DNA of 64,000 nucleotides from Demequina flava (GCF_000975035.1 NZ_BBRA01000001.1:124001-188000); one strand, 5' to 3'; counted from the stretch's first letter, positions 34,189 through 44,629 are shown. Notes: a model not told the origin generated them from the letters alone. Numbers and translations are program-made.

Positions 34189-35160
34189 ATCAAGTTGTAA
34201 CACGCGGCGGCACCACGCTACGTCTGCCGCCAAGGCATCGGTGAGCGCTTCTACGGAACCGAAGTCCAGCATCGGCCGGTGCCACTTCACCAGGTCGAAG
34301 GCGACTTCCACGTCGTAAAGGTCCAAACCATCTCGATCCATAACGAAGCCCTCAACACGCAGACCTGCCACTCCGACGGTGTAATTGAAGCCAATGCTGA
34401 TGGCCGTGGGCATCGACTCGCCGACCAGCGACTCCGCCGCAGCGTTGTCGCGAGCGTCAAGCACGGTCAGCCATCCGGCGTAGACACCGTGACGGGGAAT
34501 CATGCCGCCCGTGACGCCAAGGTTTGCGGTGGGAAAGCCGATCTCGCGGCCCAATTTGTCGCCGTGCTCAACGACGCCGCGCACGCGATGTGGGCGGCCT
34601 AGAATCTTCGCGGCCTCTTCAAGGTCACCGGACTCAAGCAGGTCTCGAACCCAGGTCGATGACCACCGCCGACCGGCTTCAGTCACCGCGCACGCGTCGG
34701 AAATCACGTCCGTCTCAAAGCCAAGCGTGGAACCCAGCGCACGCATCGTGCCCACATCGCCGGCATTACCGCGGCCAAAGCGGGTGTCCTGACCCACAAC
34801 GACGGTCTTCGCGTTCAGCCCCTCAACGAGCCAGCGCCGCACAAACTCCTGCGGCGTCTGTTGCGCGAACTCGAGCGTGTAGTTCACCACGAGCACTGCG
34901 TCGAGACCTGTCTGGCGCAGGCGGTCCAGTTTGTCCTCGAGCCCTGTGATGAGTTCGGGAGGGTGCGCGGGGTCGTGGACGGCCTTGGGGTGCGGATCAA
35001 ACGTCATAGCGACGGCGATCTGCCCGCGCTCGCGAGCATCGGCCACCATTCGTTCAAGGACGGCTTGGTGACCGCGGTGGACTCCGTCGAAGTTGCCGAT
35101 CGTGACGGCTGCCGGGCCTGAGTCAGCCGGGATATCGGCGAGGGAGTGCCAGATCTGCAT
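34186..35160 (-). CDS. ribF: Bifunctional riboflavin kinase / FAD synthetase
   Basis: It makes FMN and then FAD from riboflavin. The N-terminal nucleotidyltransferase domain has TIGNFDGVHRGH and DPHP, and the STWVRDLLESGD signature is present as a variant of SSTxIR. The C-terminal kinase domain has IGFPTANLG and the catalytic glutamate in LRVEGFV. The usual NPTF motif reads NYTV here, and the end is divergent (FDLVKWHRPMLDFGSVEAL). It is 324 residues long. CACAAT lies 7 nt before ATG 35160. It is near truB, its usual neighbour, with a cupin gene between. Confidence 0.95.
   Translation of the reverse strand: MQIWHSLADIPADSGPAAVTIGNFDGVHRGHQAVLERMVADARERGQIAVAMTFDPHPKAVHDPAHPPELITGLEDKLDRLRQTGLDAVLVVNYTLEFAQQTPQEFVRRWLVEGLNAKTVVVGQDTRFGRGNAGDVGTMRALGSTLGFETDVISDACAVTEAGRRWSSTWVRDLLESGDLEEAAKILGRPHRVRGVVEHGDKLGREIGFPTANLGVTGGMIPRHGVYAGWLTVLDARDNAAAESLVGESMPTAISIGFNYTVGVAGLRVEGFVMDRDGLDLYDVEVAFDLVKWHRPMLDFGSVEALTDALAADVAWCRRVLQLD
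34267..34277 (+). repeat. CAGCATCGGCC copy in ribF (distal)
   Basis: Coding strand reads CCG-ATG-CTG (Pro-Met-Leu), in the divergent C-terminal part of RibF. Confidence 0.8.
35035..35044 (+). repeat. AGCATCGGCC copy in ribF (proximal)
   Basis: Preceded by G. Coding phase GCC-GAT-GCT. Confidence 0.75.
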
Positions 35161-35167
35161 GGCGCCT

Positions 35168-35173
35168 ATTGTG
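35168..35173 (-). promoter_or_regulatory. Candidate -10 of leaderless ribF promoter
   Basis: CACAAT on the minus strand, then AGGCGCC (7 nt) and ATG. This matches the azlC arrangement. Confidence 0.45.
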
Positions 35174-35193
35174 CCCGATGCTTCTCCGCGCTC

Positions 35194-35574
35194 CTAGCGG
35201 GCGTCCAGCATGATCAACGCGAGCTTGCTGGGCTCGAGTGCGTCGACGGCGTGGGGCAGGCGCGTCGTCAGGTGAATCACGCCGCCGGGCACCAGTTCTT
35301 CCGTGCGACCGTCAGCCGTGATGGTGAGCCTTCCTTCGAGCACCATCAGCAGCACGGGCATCGCCGCCGTGTGTTCGGTCAGGATCTGTCCCTCATCGAA
35401 GGCGAAGAGCACAATGCGCGACCCATCGGCCTTGAGGACAGTGCGCGACACCGTTGACTCCGGCTGCACCGAAACCAAACTCGCAAGCTCTTCCACCCCT
35501 GTCATGGCCCCGGCAGGCGTTTCGCTTGCGCCGAGCATGGAGGGGCGGGCCGATGCTGGGGTTGGGTCAGTCAT
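35194..35574 (-). CDS. Cupin-domain protein
   Basis: A 126-residue single cupin with a disordered first 45 residues. Conserved positions appear as GQILTEHTAAMPVLLMVLEG and GGVIHLTTRLPHAVDAL; the first motif has only one His, so metal binding is doubtful. AAGGAG is 8 nt before ATG 35574. It sits between ribF and truB. It is a different protein from the cupin at 18020-18358. Function unknown. Confidence 0.75.
   Translation of the reverse strand: MTDPTPASARPSMLGASETPAGAMTGVEELASLVSVQPESTVSRTVLKADGSRIVLFAFDEGQILTEHTAAMPVLLMVLEGRLTITADGRTEELVPGGVIHLTTRLPHAVDALEPSKLALIMLDAR
35548..35558 (-). repeat. CAGCATCGGCC copy in the cupin at 35194
   Basis: In the unconserved N-terminal codons, phase GCA-TCG-GCC. 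Confidence 0.8.
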
Positions 35575-35656
35575 GAGGGGTCTCCTTGAGTGGGGTCCTC
35601 ATCAGATTAGGCACGGTGCGTATCCAGCACATCGGACGTACGTCCCGGGGCGAGCG

Positions 35657-36583
35657 CTAAGACTGAGAAGGCTTGAAGACGATCTCTGCCTTCACGCGAC
35701 CCTTGACCTGGCGCACGATCGCCACCAACTCGCCATCCGGGTCAAGCCCTGCGAGAGGACCGTCCCACTTGAAGTCTTCGGTGTCGTCGAACTGTTGGCC
35801 AAAGCCTAGGGTTCTCGCCTCACGCTCAGTGAGAGCGCGGACCGGAAGGATGTCGGCACCCGCAGAGCCCATCGACAGGCGCGGGACCTCTCCCCCGCCG
35901 TCAACGACCCCGCCGAGTTGCTCGAGGGTCATCGCGTCCGTAACCTCGAAGTCGCCGACGCTGATGCGGCGCAGCGCAGTGAGGTGACCGCCCACGCCGA
36001 CGGCGGCACCCAAGTCGCGTGCCAGTGCACGGACATAGGTGCCAGATGACACATCGACGCGCACGTCGAGGTCGATGAAGGGGCCTTCGCGGCGGGCGCC
36101 GGTCACCTTGAATTCGTGAACCGTGACGGGGCGCGCTGGGATGTCGACGTCCTCGCCGTCGCGTACACGCTTGTAAGCGCGCTCGCCGTTAATCTTGATG
36201 GCGCTCACGGCGCTTGGGACCTGCTGGATATCGCCGGTCAACTCAGCCACGGCATCGGCGATCTGCTCCTGCGTAACACCCGCGGCATCAGCCTCAGCCA
36301 CGACGTCGCCTTCGGCATCGTCGGTGACGGTGCTCTGACCCAAACGAATGGTCGCGGTGTACGTCTTGTCGTGGCCTACGACGTAGGTCAAGAGTTTGGT
36401 GGCCTTACCGATGCCAATGACCAGCAGGCCAGTCGCCATCGGGTCCAACGTGCCGGCGTGGCCCACCTTGCGGGTGCCCGCCAGGCGACGCATTCGTCCG
36501 ACGACGTCGTGCGAGGTCCACCCCGCGGGCTTGTCAACGAGGACAATTCCCGGGGTGGGCTCGTCCTTAGCGCCCTTCGCCAT
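35657..36583 (-). CDS. truB: tRNA pseudouridine(55) synthase
   Basis: It makes pseudouridine 55 in the T-arm of tRNAs. The catalytic D47 is in HAGTLDPMATGLL, and the family VDKPAGWTSHDVV and KTYTATIRLG segments are present. The actinobacterial C-terminal domain makes up the last 60 residues; total 308. I used ATG 36583, which overlaps the end of rbfA by 17 nt (ATG 36589 is the alternative). The frame is open far upstream through rbfA, but that part is not conserved. Confidence 0.95.
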   Translation of the reverse strand: MAKGAKDEPTPGIVLVDKPAGWTSHDVVGRMRRLAGTRKVGHAGTLDPMATGLLVIGIGKATKLLTYVVGHDKTYTATIRLGQSTVTDDAEGDVVAEADAAGVTQEQIADAVAELTGDIQQVPSAVSAIKINGERAYKRVRDGEDVDIPARPVTVHEFKVTGARREGPFIDLDVRVDVSSGTYVRALARDLGAAVGVGGHLTALRRISVGDFEVTDAMTLEQLGGVVDGGGEVPRLSMGSAGADILPVRALTEREARTLGFGQQFDDTEDFKWDGPLAGLDPDGELVAIVRQVKGRVKAEIVFKPSQS

Positions 36584-37013
36584 CCTCATCCGAGTCAGCG
36601 CGCGTGCGGTAAGGGTCCTCGTCGCCCGCATACTTCGCGTTCTCGCGGAGGCGACGCAATTCCTCGTCACGCTGGTGGGCCTCATGAAGAGCCTTGTCCA
36701 ACGTGGCCGCGGTCTCGGGGACCGCGTCGAGGTGGAACTCGAGGGTGGGCGTGAGTCGGATACCCAACTCACGGCCCACCAGCGAGCGCAGCCGGCCCTT
36801 CGACGAGGCGAGGGCGGCGGCCGTAGCCGCGCGCTCCTCTTCCCCGCCGTAGACCGTATAGAACACGGACGCCTGCTGAAGATCGCCGGTGACGCGAACA
36901 TCGGTCACCGTCACGAAGCCCAGTCGTGGGTCCTTGATTTCGGTCTCAAGCGCGCGGGCCACCAATTTCTTGATGGTTCCCGCGAGCTTGAGCGCCCGTG
37001 CACTGTCTGCCAT
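36567..37013 (-). CDS. rbfA: Ribosome-binding factor A
   Basis: A small KH-type factor for late 16S rRNA processing and cold adaptation. The 148 residues contain ALETEIKDPRLGFVTVTDVR and RLTPTLEFHLD, with an acidic C-terminal tail. Its ATG overlaps the infB stop as TAATG, so it is translationally coupled. Confidence 0.96.
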   Translation of the reverse strand: MADSARALKLAGTIKKLVARALETEIKDPRLGFVTVTDVRVTGDLQQASVFYTVYGGEEERAATAAALASSKGRLRSLVGRELGIRLTPTLEFHLDAVPETAATLDKALHEAHQRDEELRRLRENAKYAGDEDPYRTRADSDEDGEGR

Positions 37014-39757
37014 TAGTTCCTCGGAATCTCAACCATCTCGAAGGTTTCGATGATGTCGCCCACCTGGATGTCATTGAACTTACCGAGTCCAATACCGCAC
37101 TCGTAGCCGTCCTTGACCTCGGTGGCGTCATCCTTGAAGCGGCGCAGGGTGTCGATCGTGGGCTCGCCGATGACGACGCCCTCGCGGACCACCTTTGCCT
37201 TGGCGTTGCGAACGATCTTTCCGCTGCGCACCAAGCAACCGGCAATGTTGCCGAACTTGGAGGAACGGAAGATCTCCATGATCTCTGCTCCACCGACCTG
37301 ACGCTCTTCGTACTCCGGCTTGAGCATGCCCTTGAGCGACGCCTCGACGTCCTCGATGGCACGGTAGATAACCGAGTAGAAGCGCATGTCCACGCCCTCG
37401 CGGTCTGCGAGGTCCTGCACACGCTCGGCGGGACGGACGTTGAAGCCCAGGATGATCGCGTTGTCGACCGTTGCCAGGTTCACATCGTTCTGCGTCACAG
37501 CACCCACACCACGGTGGATGATGCGCAGGTCGACATCGTCGCCCACATCGATCTGGAGCAGCGCGTCCTCGAGTGCCTCGACGGCACCGGAAACGTCACC
37601 CTTGATGATGAGGTTGAGCGTGTCGACCTTGCCGTCCTCGATGGCCTTGTTGAGGTCTTCGAGGCTGATGCGCTTGCGACGCTTGGCCAGCTGAGCAGCA
37701 CGCTGTGCGGCTTCACGCTTCTCGGCAATCTGACGCGCCGTGCGGTCGTCGTCAGAGACCAGGAAGGTGTCACCGGCGCCAGGCACCGACGTCAGACCGA
37801 TGACCAGCACCGGACGTGCCGGAGTGGCCTCCTGAACGGGATTGTCGTGCTCATCGAACATGGCGCGGACACGGCCGTGAGCCGTTCCCGCGACGATCGA
37901 GTCACCGACACGCAGCGTTCCGGAGTTAACCAGCACCGTTGCGACTGCACCGCGGCCCTTGTCCAGGTGCGCCTCGACTGCGACACCGCGGGCGTCCTTG
38001 TCGGGGTTGGCACGCAGGTCAAGGCCGGCGTCTGCGGTCAGCAGCACCGCCTCAAGCAGCTTGTCGATGTGCAGGTTCTCGCGAGCGGAGACCTCGACGA
38101 ACATCGTGTCGCCGCCCCACTCCTCGGAAACCAGGTTGTACTCGGTCAGCTGCTGGCGGATCTTGTCCGCGTTTGCGCCTTCCTTGTCGATCTTGTTGAT
38201 CGCGACAACGATCGGCACGTCAGCTGCCTGAGCGTGGTTCAGGGCCTCAATGGTCTGCGGCATCACACCGTCATCGGCAGCGACCACGAGGATCGCAATG
38301 TCGGTGACCTCGGCACCACGGGCACGCATGGCGGTGAACGCCTCGTGACCCGGGGTATCGATGAACGTGATGGCGCGAGTGATGCCCTCGTGCTCGTGGT
38401 GAACCTGGTACGCACCGATGTGCTGGGTGATACCGCCGGCCTCGCCGGAGATGACGTCTGCCTGACGGATCGAGTCCAGGAGGCGCGTCTTACCGTGGTC
38501 AACGTGACCCATGACGGTGACGACCGGAGGACGAGCCTCAAGAACGTCATCGCCTTCAGCCTCAAGCTCAGCCTCAATGTCCAGGCCGAAGTCCTCGAGC
38601 AGCTCGCGGTCCTCTTCCTCAGGCGAGACGATCTGGATCTTGTAACCCAGTTCGGCGCCCAAGGTCTCGAACGTGTCCTGGTCGAGCGACTGCGTGGCCG
38701 TTGCCATCTCACCGAGGTGGAAGAGCACGGTCACGAGCGACGCGGGATTGACGTCAATCTTCTCGGCGAAGTCCGTAATGGTCGCACCGCGACGCAAACG
38801 GATCAGCGTGTTGCCATCACCGCGAGGGATCTGCACGCCGCCGACTGCTGGAGCCTGCTGCTGCTCGTACTCGGCCCGCTTGGCACGCTTGCTCTTACGC
38901 GAGCGTGCAGGACGGCCTCCCTGGCGCCCGAAGGCACCAGCAGTACCGCCACCGCGGCCACGACCACCAGCTGCCGGACGGCCACCAGGGCCACCGAAGC
39001 CGGGACGACCACCAGGACCGCCGCCGGGACGACCACCGGGGCCGCCACCAGGACGTCCACCGAAGCCACCGGGTGCCTTCTGAGGCATCTGGCCGGGAGT
39101 CGGGCGTGCACCGCCGCGACCGCCGCCGCCACCGGGTCCACCAGCGCCGCCGGGTCCACCAGGACCACGACCGCCGGGTCCACCCTGCCCGCCCTGACCG
39201 CCGCCACCAGGGCGAGGTCCGGGACGGTTGGTCTGGAACGGGTTGTTGCCTCCCGGACGCGGACGGGGGCGTGGGCCCGCCGAACGCTCCGAGAACGGGT
39301 TGTTGCCGCCGGGCTTGGGGCGCGGCTTCGGCATGTCTGCCGGGGTCGGCGCACCGGGCTTCGGCGCAGCCTTGTCGGCAGGCTTAGGCGCGGGCTTGCC
39401 GGCAGGCTTGTCAGCGCCCTTGTCTGTGGCAGCGGCGGGGGCCGATGCTGCAGGGGCTTCGGGTGCGGGTGCCTCCTGCGCAGCGGGAGCCTCGGGCTCC
39501 GGCGCAGCAGGCTTGGGGCTTGGCTTGGGGCCAGGCTTGGGTGCGGCCTTCTTCGCGACTGGCTTCTTCGCAGGGGCAGCCGACTTCTTGTCAGCGGCGC
39601 CAGCGGGGAAAGCTTCGCGGGCTTTACGCACTACAGGGGCTTCGAGCGTCGAGGAGGCTCCCTTGACGTACTCGCCCATGTCATTGAGCTTGGCGATCAG
39701 GTCCTTACTCGGAATACCGAGTTCCTTCGCGATCTCGTGAACGCGGGGCTTTGCCAC
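37013..39757 (-). CDS. infB: Translation initiation factor IF-2
   Basis: A GTPase that places initiator tRNA on the ribosome. The GTP-binding GHVDHGKT is at 417-424, followed by DTPGHEAF and NKIDKEGA. Residues 1-55 form the IF2-N module. From about 60 to 290 there is a long linker, first Ala/Lys/Pro-rich, then Gly/Arg/Pro-rich with repeats such as [13 protein letters not shown] second IF2-N module lies before the G domain. The length of 914 residues is normal for actinobacteria. It follows ylxR and precedes rbfA in the nusA operon. Confidence 0.98.
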   Translation of the reverse strand: MAKPRVHEIAKELGIPSKDLIAKLNDMGEYVKGASSTLEAPVVRKAREAFPAGAADKKSAAPAKKPVAKKAAPKPGPKPSPKPAAPEPEAPAAQEAPAPEAPAASAPAAATDKGADKPAGKPAPKPADKAAPKPGAPTPADMPKPRPKPGGNNPFSERSAGPRPRPRPGGNNPFQTNRPGPRPGGGGQGGQGGPGGRGPGGPGGAGGPGGGGGRGGARPTPGQMPQKAPGGFGGRPGGGPGGRPGGGPGGRPGFGGPGGRPAAGGRGRGGGTAGAFGRQGGRPARSRKSKRAKRAEYEQQQAPAVGGVQIPRGDGNTLIRLRRGATITDFAEKIDVNPASLVTVLFHLGEMATATQSLDQDTFETLGAELGYKIQIVSPEEEDRELLEDFGLDIEAELEAEGDDVLEARPPVVTVMGHVDHGKTRLLDSIRQADVISGEAGGITQHIGAYQVHHEHEGITRAITFIDTPGHEAFTAMRARGAEVTDIAILVVAADDGVMPQTIEALNHAQAADVPIVVAINKIDKEGANADKIRQQLTEYNLVSEEWGGDTMFVEVSARENLHIDKLLEAVLLTADAGLDLRANPDKDARGVAVEAHLDKGRGAVATVLVNSGTLRVGDSIVAGTAHGRVRAMFDEHDNPVQEATPARPVLVIGLTSVPGAGDTFLVSDDDRTARQIAEKREAAQRAAQLAKRRKRISLEDLNKAIEDGKVDTLNLIIKGDVSGAVEALEDALLQIDVGDDVDLRIIHRGVGAVTQNDVNLATVDNAIILGFNVRPAERVQDLADREGVDMRFYSVIYRAIEDVEASLKGMLKPEYEERQVGGAEIMEIFRSSKFGNIAGCLVRSGKIVRNAKAKVVREGVVIGEPTIDTLRRFKDDATEVKDGYECGIGLGKFNDIQVGDIIETFEMVEIPRN
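39440..39450 (-). repeat. CAGCATCGGCC copy in infB
   Basis: In the disordered linker, phase GCA-TCG-GCC. Confidence 0.8.
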
Positions 39758-39815
39758 AATTCTCCTGTCTCGGTCCGACCGAGGCAGGGGTCGAACCGTC
39801 GTTACTGGTGGGTAC

Positions 39816-40160
39816 TCATCGTGAGGGACTCATCGGATGACCATGGGCTTTCATCCCAACTTGTTGACGATCGGTGGACGGTGCTGAAGAACCTGGCAAT
39901 CCCACTGCAGAGGTGTCGGCACCCGGTGAGCGCAGGGCTCTACCAAAGGCGCGTCGCCTATGAGCGAGGTCCAGACATGTCGCGTCGGGGTGCAGCCACG
40001 CTCCCCGACCCGGCTTGGTCGCGGTCTCATCGACAATCACGCGATCGCCGTCAAGAACCAGACGCATCAGAACCGACCGAGGTGCCGTCTCCTTGCATCC
40101 CACGCACGTGCGCATCGGCTCTAATGAGCCTCCTGCGGGCGTGCGGGAGTTACCGGACAT
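39816..40160 (-). CDS. ylxR: YlxR (DUF448) RNA-binding protein
   Basis: A small nucleic-acid-binding protein always found between nusA and infB. The core is [20 protein letters not shown] and [20 protein letters not shown]. The core starts at residue 16. The 5' extension begins at ATG 40160 after a GAGAGG-like site; a shorter start at 40115 has AGGAGG 13 nt upstream, so the start is undecided. The C-terminal 35 residues are unconserved. YlxR has been reported to bind RNase P RNA in other bacteria; that is not shown here. Confidence 0.9.
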   Translation of the reverse strand: MSGNSRTPAGGSLEPMRTCVGCKETAPRSVLMRLVLDGDRVIVDETATKPGRGAWLHPDATCLDLAHRRRAFGRALRSPGADTSAVGLPGSSAPSTDRQQVGMKAHGHPMSPSR

Positions 40161-40219
40161 GGCTTCTCGGCCTCTCTAGTCTAGCGGTTCGCGGCTTGAG
40201 CCCGAACCGCGGCGTGTTG

Positions 40220-41224
40220 TCAGCGGCGTGCGACGGGCGATTCCGGGTCCTCATCGGAACGGATATCGATGCGCCAGCCCGTGAGACGAGCGGCCAGGCG
40301 GGCGTTCTGCCCTTCCTTGCCAATGGCCAGCGACAAGTGGAAGTCGGGAACGACCACGCGGGCGGCGCGTTCTTCCTCATCCACCACCGTGACCGAGACC
40401 ACGCGGGAAGGCGACAGTGCGTTGCCAACAAACTGCGCGGGGTCGTCATCCCAGTCCACGATGTCGATCTTTTCGCCGTGCAGTTCGCTCATGACGGCGC
40501 GCACGCGCGATCCCATGGGGCCAATGCAGGCGCCCTTAGGGTTCACACCCGGCACCGTGGCGCGGACGGCCATCTTGGTGCGGTGACCAGCTTCCCGGGC
40601 GAGCGACATGATTTCGACCGTGCCGTCAGCGATCTCAGGCACCTCGAGTTCAAAGAGTCGGCGCACAAGGTTGGGGTGCGTGCGCGACAGCGTGATCGAC
40701 GGGCCCTTGTTGCCGCGAGTCACCTCGAGCACATATCCGCGGAGGCGTTCGCCGTGAGTGTAGGTCTCCGTCGGCACCTGCTCGTGCTGCGGCAGTACGG
40801 CTTCCACATCACCAATGTCGACGTGAACGTTGCGAGGGTCAGCCGCCTGCTGAATGACACCGGACACCAGGGTCCCGGCACGTTCGGCGTAAGTGCCCAG
40901 CACCTGGTCGTCACCCGCCTGGCGCAGTCGCTGAACGATGACCTGGCGTGCGGTCATCGTGGCGATGCGGCCAAAGTCCTTGGGGGTGTCGTCGAACTCG
41001 GGCATGTCACGAGCATCGACCCCTGCTTCGAGGTCAACCTCCTCACGCGCGAAGATCGTCACGCGACCGCTGGTGCGGTCCACGTGCGCACGCGCCTCCC
41101 GGTAAGCGCCCGGCGTCTTGTGGTACGCCGACACCAGCGCCTGCTCGATCGCGTCGATCAGGACGTTGAGCGAAATCTCACGTTCCCGCTCCAGGCCCTT
41201 CAGGGCCGCCATATCAATGTCCAT
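40220..41224 (-). CDS. nusA: Transcription termination/antitermination factor NusA
   Basis: It binds RNA polymerase and nascent RNA, affecting pausing, termination and rRNA antitermination. The 334 residues comprise the polymerase-binding N-terminal domain, an S1 domain ([23 protein letters not shown] region) and two KH domains ([34 protein letters not shown]). It lacks the C-terminal acidic repeats of E. coli NusA, as usual for actinobacteria. I set the start at ATG 41224 because AGGAGG lies 5 nt upstream; a longer frame to 41263 has no such site. Confidence 0.97.
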   Translation of the reverse strand: MDIDMAALKGLEREREISLNVLIDAIEQALVSAYHKTPGAYREARAHVDRTSGRVTIFAREEVDLEAGVDARDMPEFDDTPKDFGRIATMTARQVIVQRLRQAGDDQVLGTYAERAGTLVSGVIQQAADPRNVHVDIGDVEAVLPQHEQVPTETYTHGERLRGYVLEVTRGNKGPSITLSRTHPNLVRRLFELEVPEIADGTVEIMSLAREAGHRTKMAVRATVPGVNPKGACIGPMGSRVRAVMSELHGEKIDIVDWDDDPAQFVGNALSPSRVVSVTVVDEEERAARVVVPDFHLSLAIGKEGQNARLAARLTGWRIDIRSDEDPESPVARR

Positions 41225-41272
41225 CAGTCCTCCTGCTGGCGTGAGGGAAACCCCACGCGTCAATTGCGATCG

Positions 41273-41734
41273 TTAGTCGAGACGCTTCAGTTCAACAACG
41301 ATGTGGGCGCTTTCCACGTCGGCCAAAGCCACCTCACGCGCACCGGAATCAGTGTCCAGTTCGAGCCTGTCTCCCGTCACCTCACGAAGGCGACCCTTGA
41401 TGGTCTCTCCCCCGGTCACGAGTTCCACGAGACGCGTGCGCGCTCGCATGAAGTGGCGACGCTCGGTGAGCGGCCGGTCCGTGCCTGGCGTCGACACCTC
41501 CAACACGTACGGCGTGGAAGGCACGTTCGCCTCGTCGAGCGCAGCACCAATAGCGCGAGATGCGTCCGCGACTGCGTCGAGTTCTGCGCTACCGGTGCGG
41601 TCTTCTGGAAGGTCAACCGTGACAAGCACCTTGGTGCGCTTGCCAGCGGGAGACACGTGCACTCCATCGAGCTCCAGACCGGCCTGCTGGGCGGCTGGGC
41701 CCGCGAGGTCGGCAATTCGGCTGTCTAGGTCCAT
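41273..41734 (-). CDS. rimP: Ribosome maturation factor RimP
   Basis: A 30S assembly factor and first gene of the rimP-nusA-ylxR-infB-rbfA-truB operon. The 153 residues have the N-terminal alpha-beta domain (SRAIGAALDEANVPSTPYVL and EVSTPGTDRPL) and a C-terminal SH3-like domain. GAGGAGG lies 10 nt before ATG 41734. The frame open to 41809 adds basic residues that are not conserved. The start is 92 nt from the divergent lipoprotein gene. Confidence 0.95.
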   Translation of the reverse strand: MDLDSRIADLAGPAAQQAGLELDGVHVSPAGKRTKVLVTVDLPEDRTGSAELDAVADASRAIGAALDEANVPSTPYVLEVSTPGTDRPLTERRHFMRARTRLVELVTGGETIKGRLREVTGDRLELDTDSGAREVALADVESAHIVVELKRLD

Positions 41735-41813
41735 GGGCCATTCGCCTCCTCGCGTGCGGGTGCACGCTTCCGTTGCTGAAGTTCGTCTGCGCCATTCTAC
41801 CGGTGACACGTGG

Positions 41814-41819
41814 AATCAT
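41814..41819 (+). promoter_or_regulatory. Candidate -10 of leaderless lipoprotein promoter
   Basis: AATCAT ends 7 nt before ATG 41827. It is a weak match to TAnnnT, kept because the spacing equals that of the stronger cases. Confidence 0.35.
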
Positions 41820-41826
41820 GGCCGCC

Positions 41827-42813
41827 ATGACTCGGTCCGTTTTCGCGATGCGCTCTGTCGCCGCTGTCGCCGCCATCGCCATGCTTGCGGGATGCTCATG
41901 GCGACTCGAAACGCCCGAGCCGGACTGGCCCACCCCAGACGCAGAAACCCTCATGCGTGATGCCGCCGCCCAGCGCGAACAGGACGTCATCGAGGCGATC
42001 GACGCGCAGGACAGTTCCGCGAGTCAGGAGGCATCCGTCCTCGCGGACCTCGAGGTCAACGACGCGCCAACGAGGCTCGAAGCCCTGGGTGGGGTCTACG
42101 TCCCCTACCCCGACGCTTCCGCGTCCCCCACGCCGTCCGTATCGGCTAACGCCACCACAGTCCCCGACGCCGTCCTTGCCGCCCAAGAAGGCCACTTTGG
42201 TGACGCACTGACGACTGAGGACGACAACCTCGCTGTCATCACAGCATCGGCCGGACTGTCCCACGCTTTGAGCCGTTGGTATGCCACCTGGGTGACGGAC
42301 GTAGTCGCGGCGGTCGACCAGCCGGTATCCGCGGAACGTTTGCTTGAGTCCGAGACTCTCGAAGGGGAAACGCTTGTGCCGACCGCGCCCGCTTTGGACG
42401 CTGCAACCGTCACAGACCTTGCGCTGGCTCACGACCAGGCGGGATACCTCTACGAGGTCCTCGCGGCGCGGTCTGCGGACACCGAGCGCGAGCAGTGGCT
42501 CGCCCGGCGCGACATTCAACGAGACCGCGCCGCCGCCCTCATTGCACTACCAGGCGTCGACGACCTCCGTAAAGCGACATACGTCACCGCGACCCGTGAA
42601 TTGCCGGACGCCGCCGCCCGCACGCAGGCGGCCCAGACGGAGGAACTGGCAATCGGCGAGACCTACGCGACACTGGCGGCCGGCGCCGATGTGTCCGACC
42701 TGCCATGGCTCCTCAGCGGAGCCTTTGACGCCTACGCGCAAGCAGGCGCGTATGGCGACGCGACGGTGGAGGTACTGGCCGTGCCAGCCCTGCCAGGCGT
42801 CGCGAGCCCCTAA
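41827..42813 (+). CDS. DUF4439-type lipoprotein
   Basis: A 328-residue exported lipoprotein with lipobox MLAGC (Cys about 22). The middle is acidic and Pro/Ser-rich. The C-terminal 130 residues form a ferritin-like helical bundle of the DUF4439 type (AAALIALPGVDDLRKATYVT to LSGAFDAYAQAGAYGDA), normally encoded between rimP and proS in actinobacteria. Function unknown. ATG 41818 in frame is an alternative start. It converges with proS, whose stop is 6 nt away. Confidence 0.8.
   Translation: MTRSVFAMRSVAAVAAIAMLAGCSWRLETPEPDWPTPDAETLMRDAAAQREQDVIEAIDAQDSSASQEASVLADLEVNDAPTRLEALGGVYVPYPDASASPTPSVSANATTVPDAVLAAQEGHFGDALTTEDDNLAVITASAGLSHALSRWYATWVTDVVAAVDQPVSAERLLESETLEGETLVPTAPALDAATVTDLALAHDQAGYLYEVLAARSADTEREQWLARRDIQRDRAAALIALPGVDDLRKATYVTATRELPDAAARTQAAQTEELAIGETYATLAAGADVSDLPWLLSGAFDAYAQAGAYGDATVEVLAVPALPGVASP
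42242..42252 (+). repeat. CAGCATCGGCC copy in the DUF4439 lipoprotein gene
   Basis: Phase GCA-TCG-GCC, preceded by ACA. Confidence 0.8.
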
Positions 42814-42819
42814 ACCGGA

Positions 42820-44622
42820 CTAGCCCTGAACAGCTGAGGCGACGCGGCGCGCCACCTCGGCCACAGCATCGGCCACCGGAAGGTTCTCTGACTCCCCCGT
42901 GGCCCGGGTCTTGAGTTCAACGACACCGTCTGCAAGTCCGCGTCCGGCGACCAGAATGAACGGCGCGCCGATCAGCTCTGCGTCCTTGAACTTCACGCCC
43001 GGAGACACCTTGGGACGGTCGTCGTAGAGCACCTCTGCACCCTGCGACTCCAGTCCCGATGCCAGCTCTTCCGCAGCCTCGAAGATCTGAGGGTCCTTGC
43101 CCGTTGCCATCACGTGAACGTGGAACGGTGCGACGTGCGCGGGCCACTTGAGACCCAGTTCGTCGTTGTGGAGCTCTGCCAGGAGCGCCATCACACGGGT
43201 GACGCCGATGCCGTACGAGCCCATCGTGACGACCTGCTGCTTGCCGTTGACGTCGAGCACCTTGAGGTCGAGCGCCTCGGCGTATTTGCGTCCGAGCTGG
43301 AAGATGTGGCCGATCTCAACGCCGCGCGCGAGCTCGAGCGGGCCCGAGCCGTCCGGGGCCGGGTCGCCTGCACGGACCGACGCAGCCTCGATGGTCCCGT
43401 CGCCAACGAAGTCGCGGCCAGCGGTGAGTTCGAAGACGTGCTTGCCGGCCTCGTCAGCTCCGGTGATCCACCGGGTGCCGGGGACGATGCGGGGGTCAAG
43501 AAGATACGGAATCGCCGTGTCGTTCTCGTCACCGCGCTCCACGCCGTCCGCTCGGTGCTGTGGGCCCAGAACTCCGGGGCCGATGTAGCCCTTGACGAGT
43601 TCGGGGTGCTTGGCGAAGTCGGCCTCCGTCGCAGCCTCGACGTCGTTGGGGGCCAGTGCAGCCTCCACGCGCGCCATGTCAGCGTCACGGTCGCCGGGGA
43701 CACCGACCACGAGGAGCGAACGCTCCCCCGCCGGGGTCGTCACGGCGAGGACAACATTCTTCAAGGTGTCCGCCGCGGTCCACTCCCGGTCAGGGCGCGG
43801 GTGCTCAGCATTGGCGACGGCCACGAGGGTGTCGATCGTGGGGGTGTCGGGGGTGTTCTCGACGTGCGCGGCAGGGGCGTCTGCCCAGTCGATCGCGTCG
43901 GGTACGGGGGTGGTCACGGCCTCGACGTTCGCGGCGTATCCACCGGGCGAGCGGACGTAGGTGTCCTCGCCAATCTCGGTGGGAGCGAGGAACTCCTCGG
44001 AACGCGAACCGCCCATTGCGCCCGATGTTGCGGCCACGATGACGTATTCCAGACCGAGTCGGTCGAACACGCGGATGTAGGCCGCGCGCTGGGCCTCATA
44101 CGATGCCTCGAGACCCTCGTCGTCGATGTCGAACGAGTACGCGTCCTTCATGATGAACTCGCGTCCGCGCAGGAGTCCCGCGCGAGGGCGCGCCTCGTCG
44201 CGGTACTTGGTCTGGATCTGGAACAGCGACAGCGGCAAGTCCTTGTACGACGAGTACAGGTCCTTCACGAGGAGGGTAAACATCTCCTCATGCGTGGGCG
44301 CCAACAGCATGTCGGAGCCCTTGCGATCGTGCAGGCGGAACAGGTTGGGACCGTACTCTTCCCAGCGGCCCGTGGCTTCGTAGGGCTCGCGCGGCAGAAG
44401 CGCCGGGAAGTGCACCTCCTGGCTTCCTGCACGCTCCATCTCTTCGCGCACCACGGCCTCGACCTTGGCGAGCACCTTGAGACCTAGCGGCAGCCACGAG
44501 TAGATACCCGGCGCCGCGCGACGGATGTAACCCGCCCGGAGGAGAAGTTTGTGCGAGGCGACCTCGGCATCGGCCGGGTCCTCACGGAGGGTGCGCAGAA
44601 AGAGTGTGGACATGCGAAGCAT
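42820..44622 (-). CDS. proS: Prolyl-tRNA synthetase (bacterial type)
   Basis: It charges tRNA-Pro. At 600 residues it is the bacterial ProRS with the editing insertion between motifs 2 and 3. Motif 1 region [14 protein letters not shown], motif 2 [19 protein letters not shown] and motif 3 [15 protein letters not shown] are intact, and the C-terminal anticodon-binding domain follows. TAGGCT lies 7 nt before ATG 44622, giving a leaderless start; the Met three codons later is the alternative. Confidence 0.97.
   Translation of the reverse strand: MLRMSTLFLRTLREDPADAEVASHKLLLRAGYIRRAAPGIYSWLPLGLKVLAKVEAVVREEMERAGSQEVHFPALLPREPYEATGRWEEYGPNLFRLHDRKGSDMLLAPTHEEMFTLLVKDLYSSYKDLPLSLFQIQTKYRDEARPRAGLLRGREFIMKDAYSFDIDDEGLEASYEAQRAAYIRVFDRLGLEYVIVAATSGAMGGSRSEEFLAPTEIGEDTYVRSPGGYAANVEAVTTPVPDAIDWADAPAAHVENTPDTPTIDTLVAVANAEHPRPDREWTAADTLKNVVLAVTTPAGERSLLVVGVPGDRDADMARVEAALAPNDVEAATEADFAKHPELVKGYIGPGVLGPQHRADGVERGDENDTAIPYLLDPRIVPGTRWITGADEAGKHVFELTAGRDFVGDGTIEAASVRAGDPAPDGSGPLELARGVEIGHIFQLGRKYAEALDLKVLDVNGKQQVVTMGSYGIGVTRVMALLAELHNDELGLKWPAHVAPFHVHVMATGKDPQIFEAAEELASGLESQGAEVLYDDRPKVSPGVKFKDAELIGAPFILVAGRGLADGVVELKTRATGESENLPVADAVAEVARRVASAVQG
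42864..42874 (+). repeat. CAGCATCGGCC copy in proS
   Basis: Near the 3' end of proS; coding phase GCC-GAT-GCT. Confidence 0.8.
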
Positions 44623-44629
44623 GGGGCCA

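Noticed and set aside
35634-35645. Perfect 12-bp palindrome GGACGTACGTCC after truB
   Set aside because: A single short palindrome with no second copy or promoter context; chance occurrence is plausible.
39840-41700. Possible overlapping small genes on the plus strand across the nusA region
   Set aside because: All lie opposite conserved coding sequence and lack start signals.
36998-41728. A 1576-codon open frame on the plus strand, antisense to rbfA, infB, ylxR, nusA and rimP
   Set aside because: The minus-strand genes are unmistakable, and the plus-strand product shows no known domain. Long antisense frames are common in high-GC DNA, where stop codons are rare in the complementary phase.
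43114-44487. A 457-codon plus-strand frame antisense to proS
   Set aside because: Shadow frame of a firmly identified synthetase; no promoter or domain.
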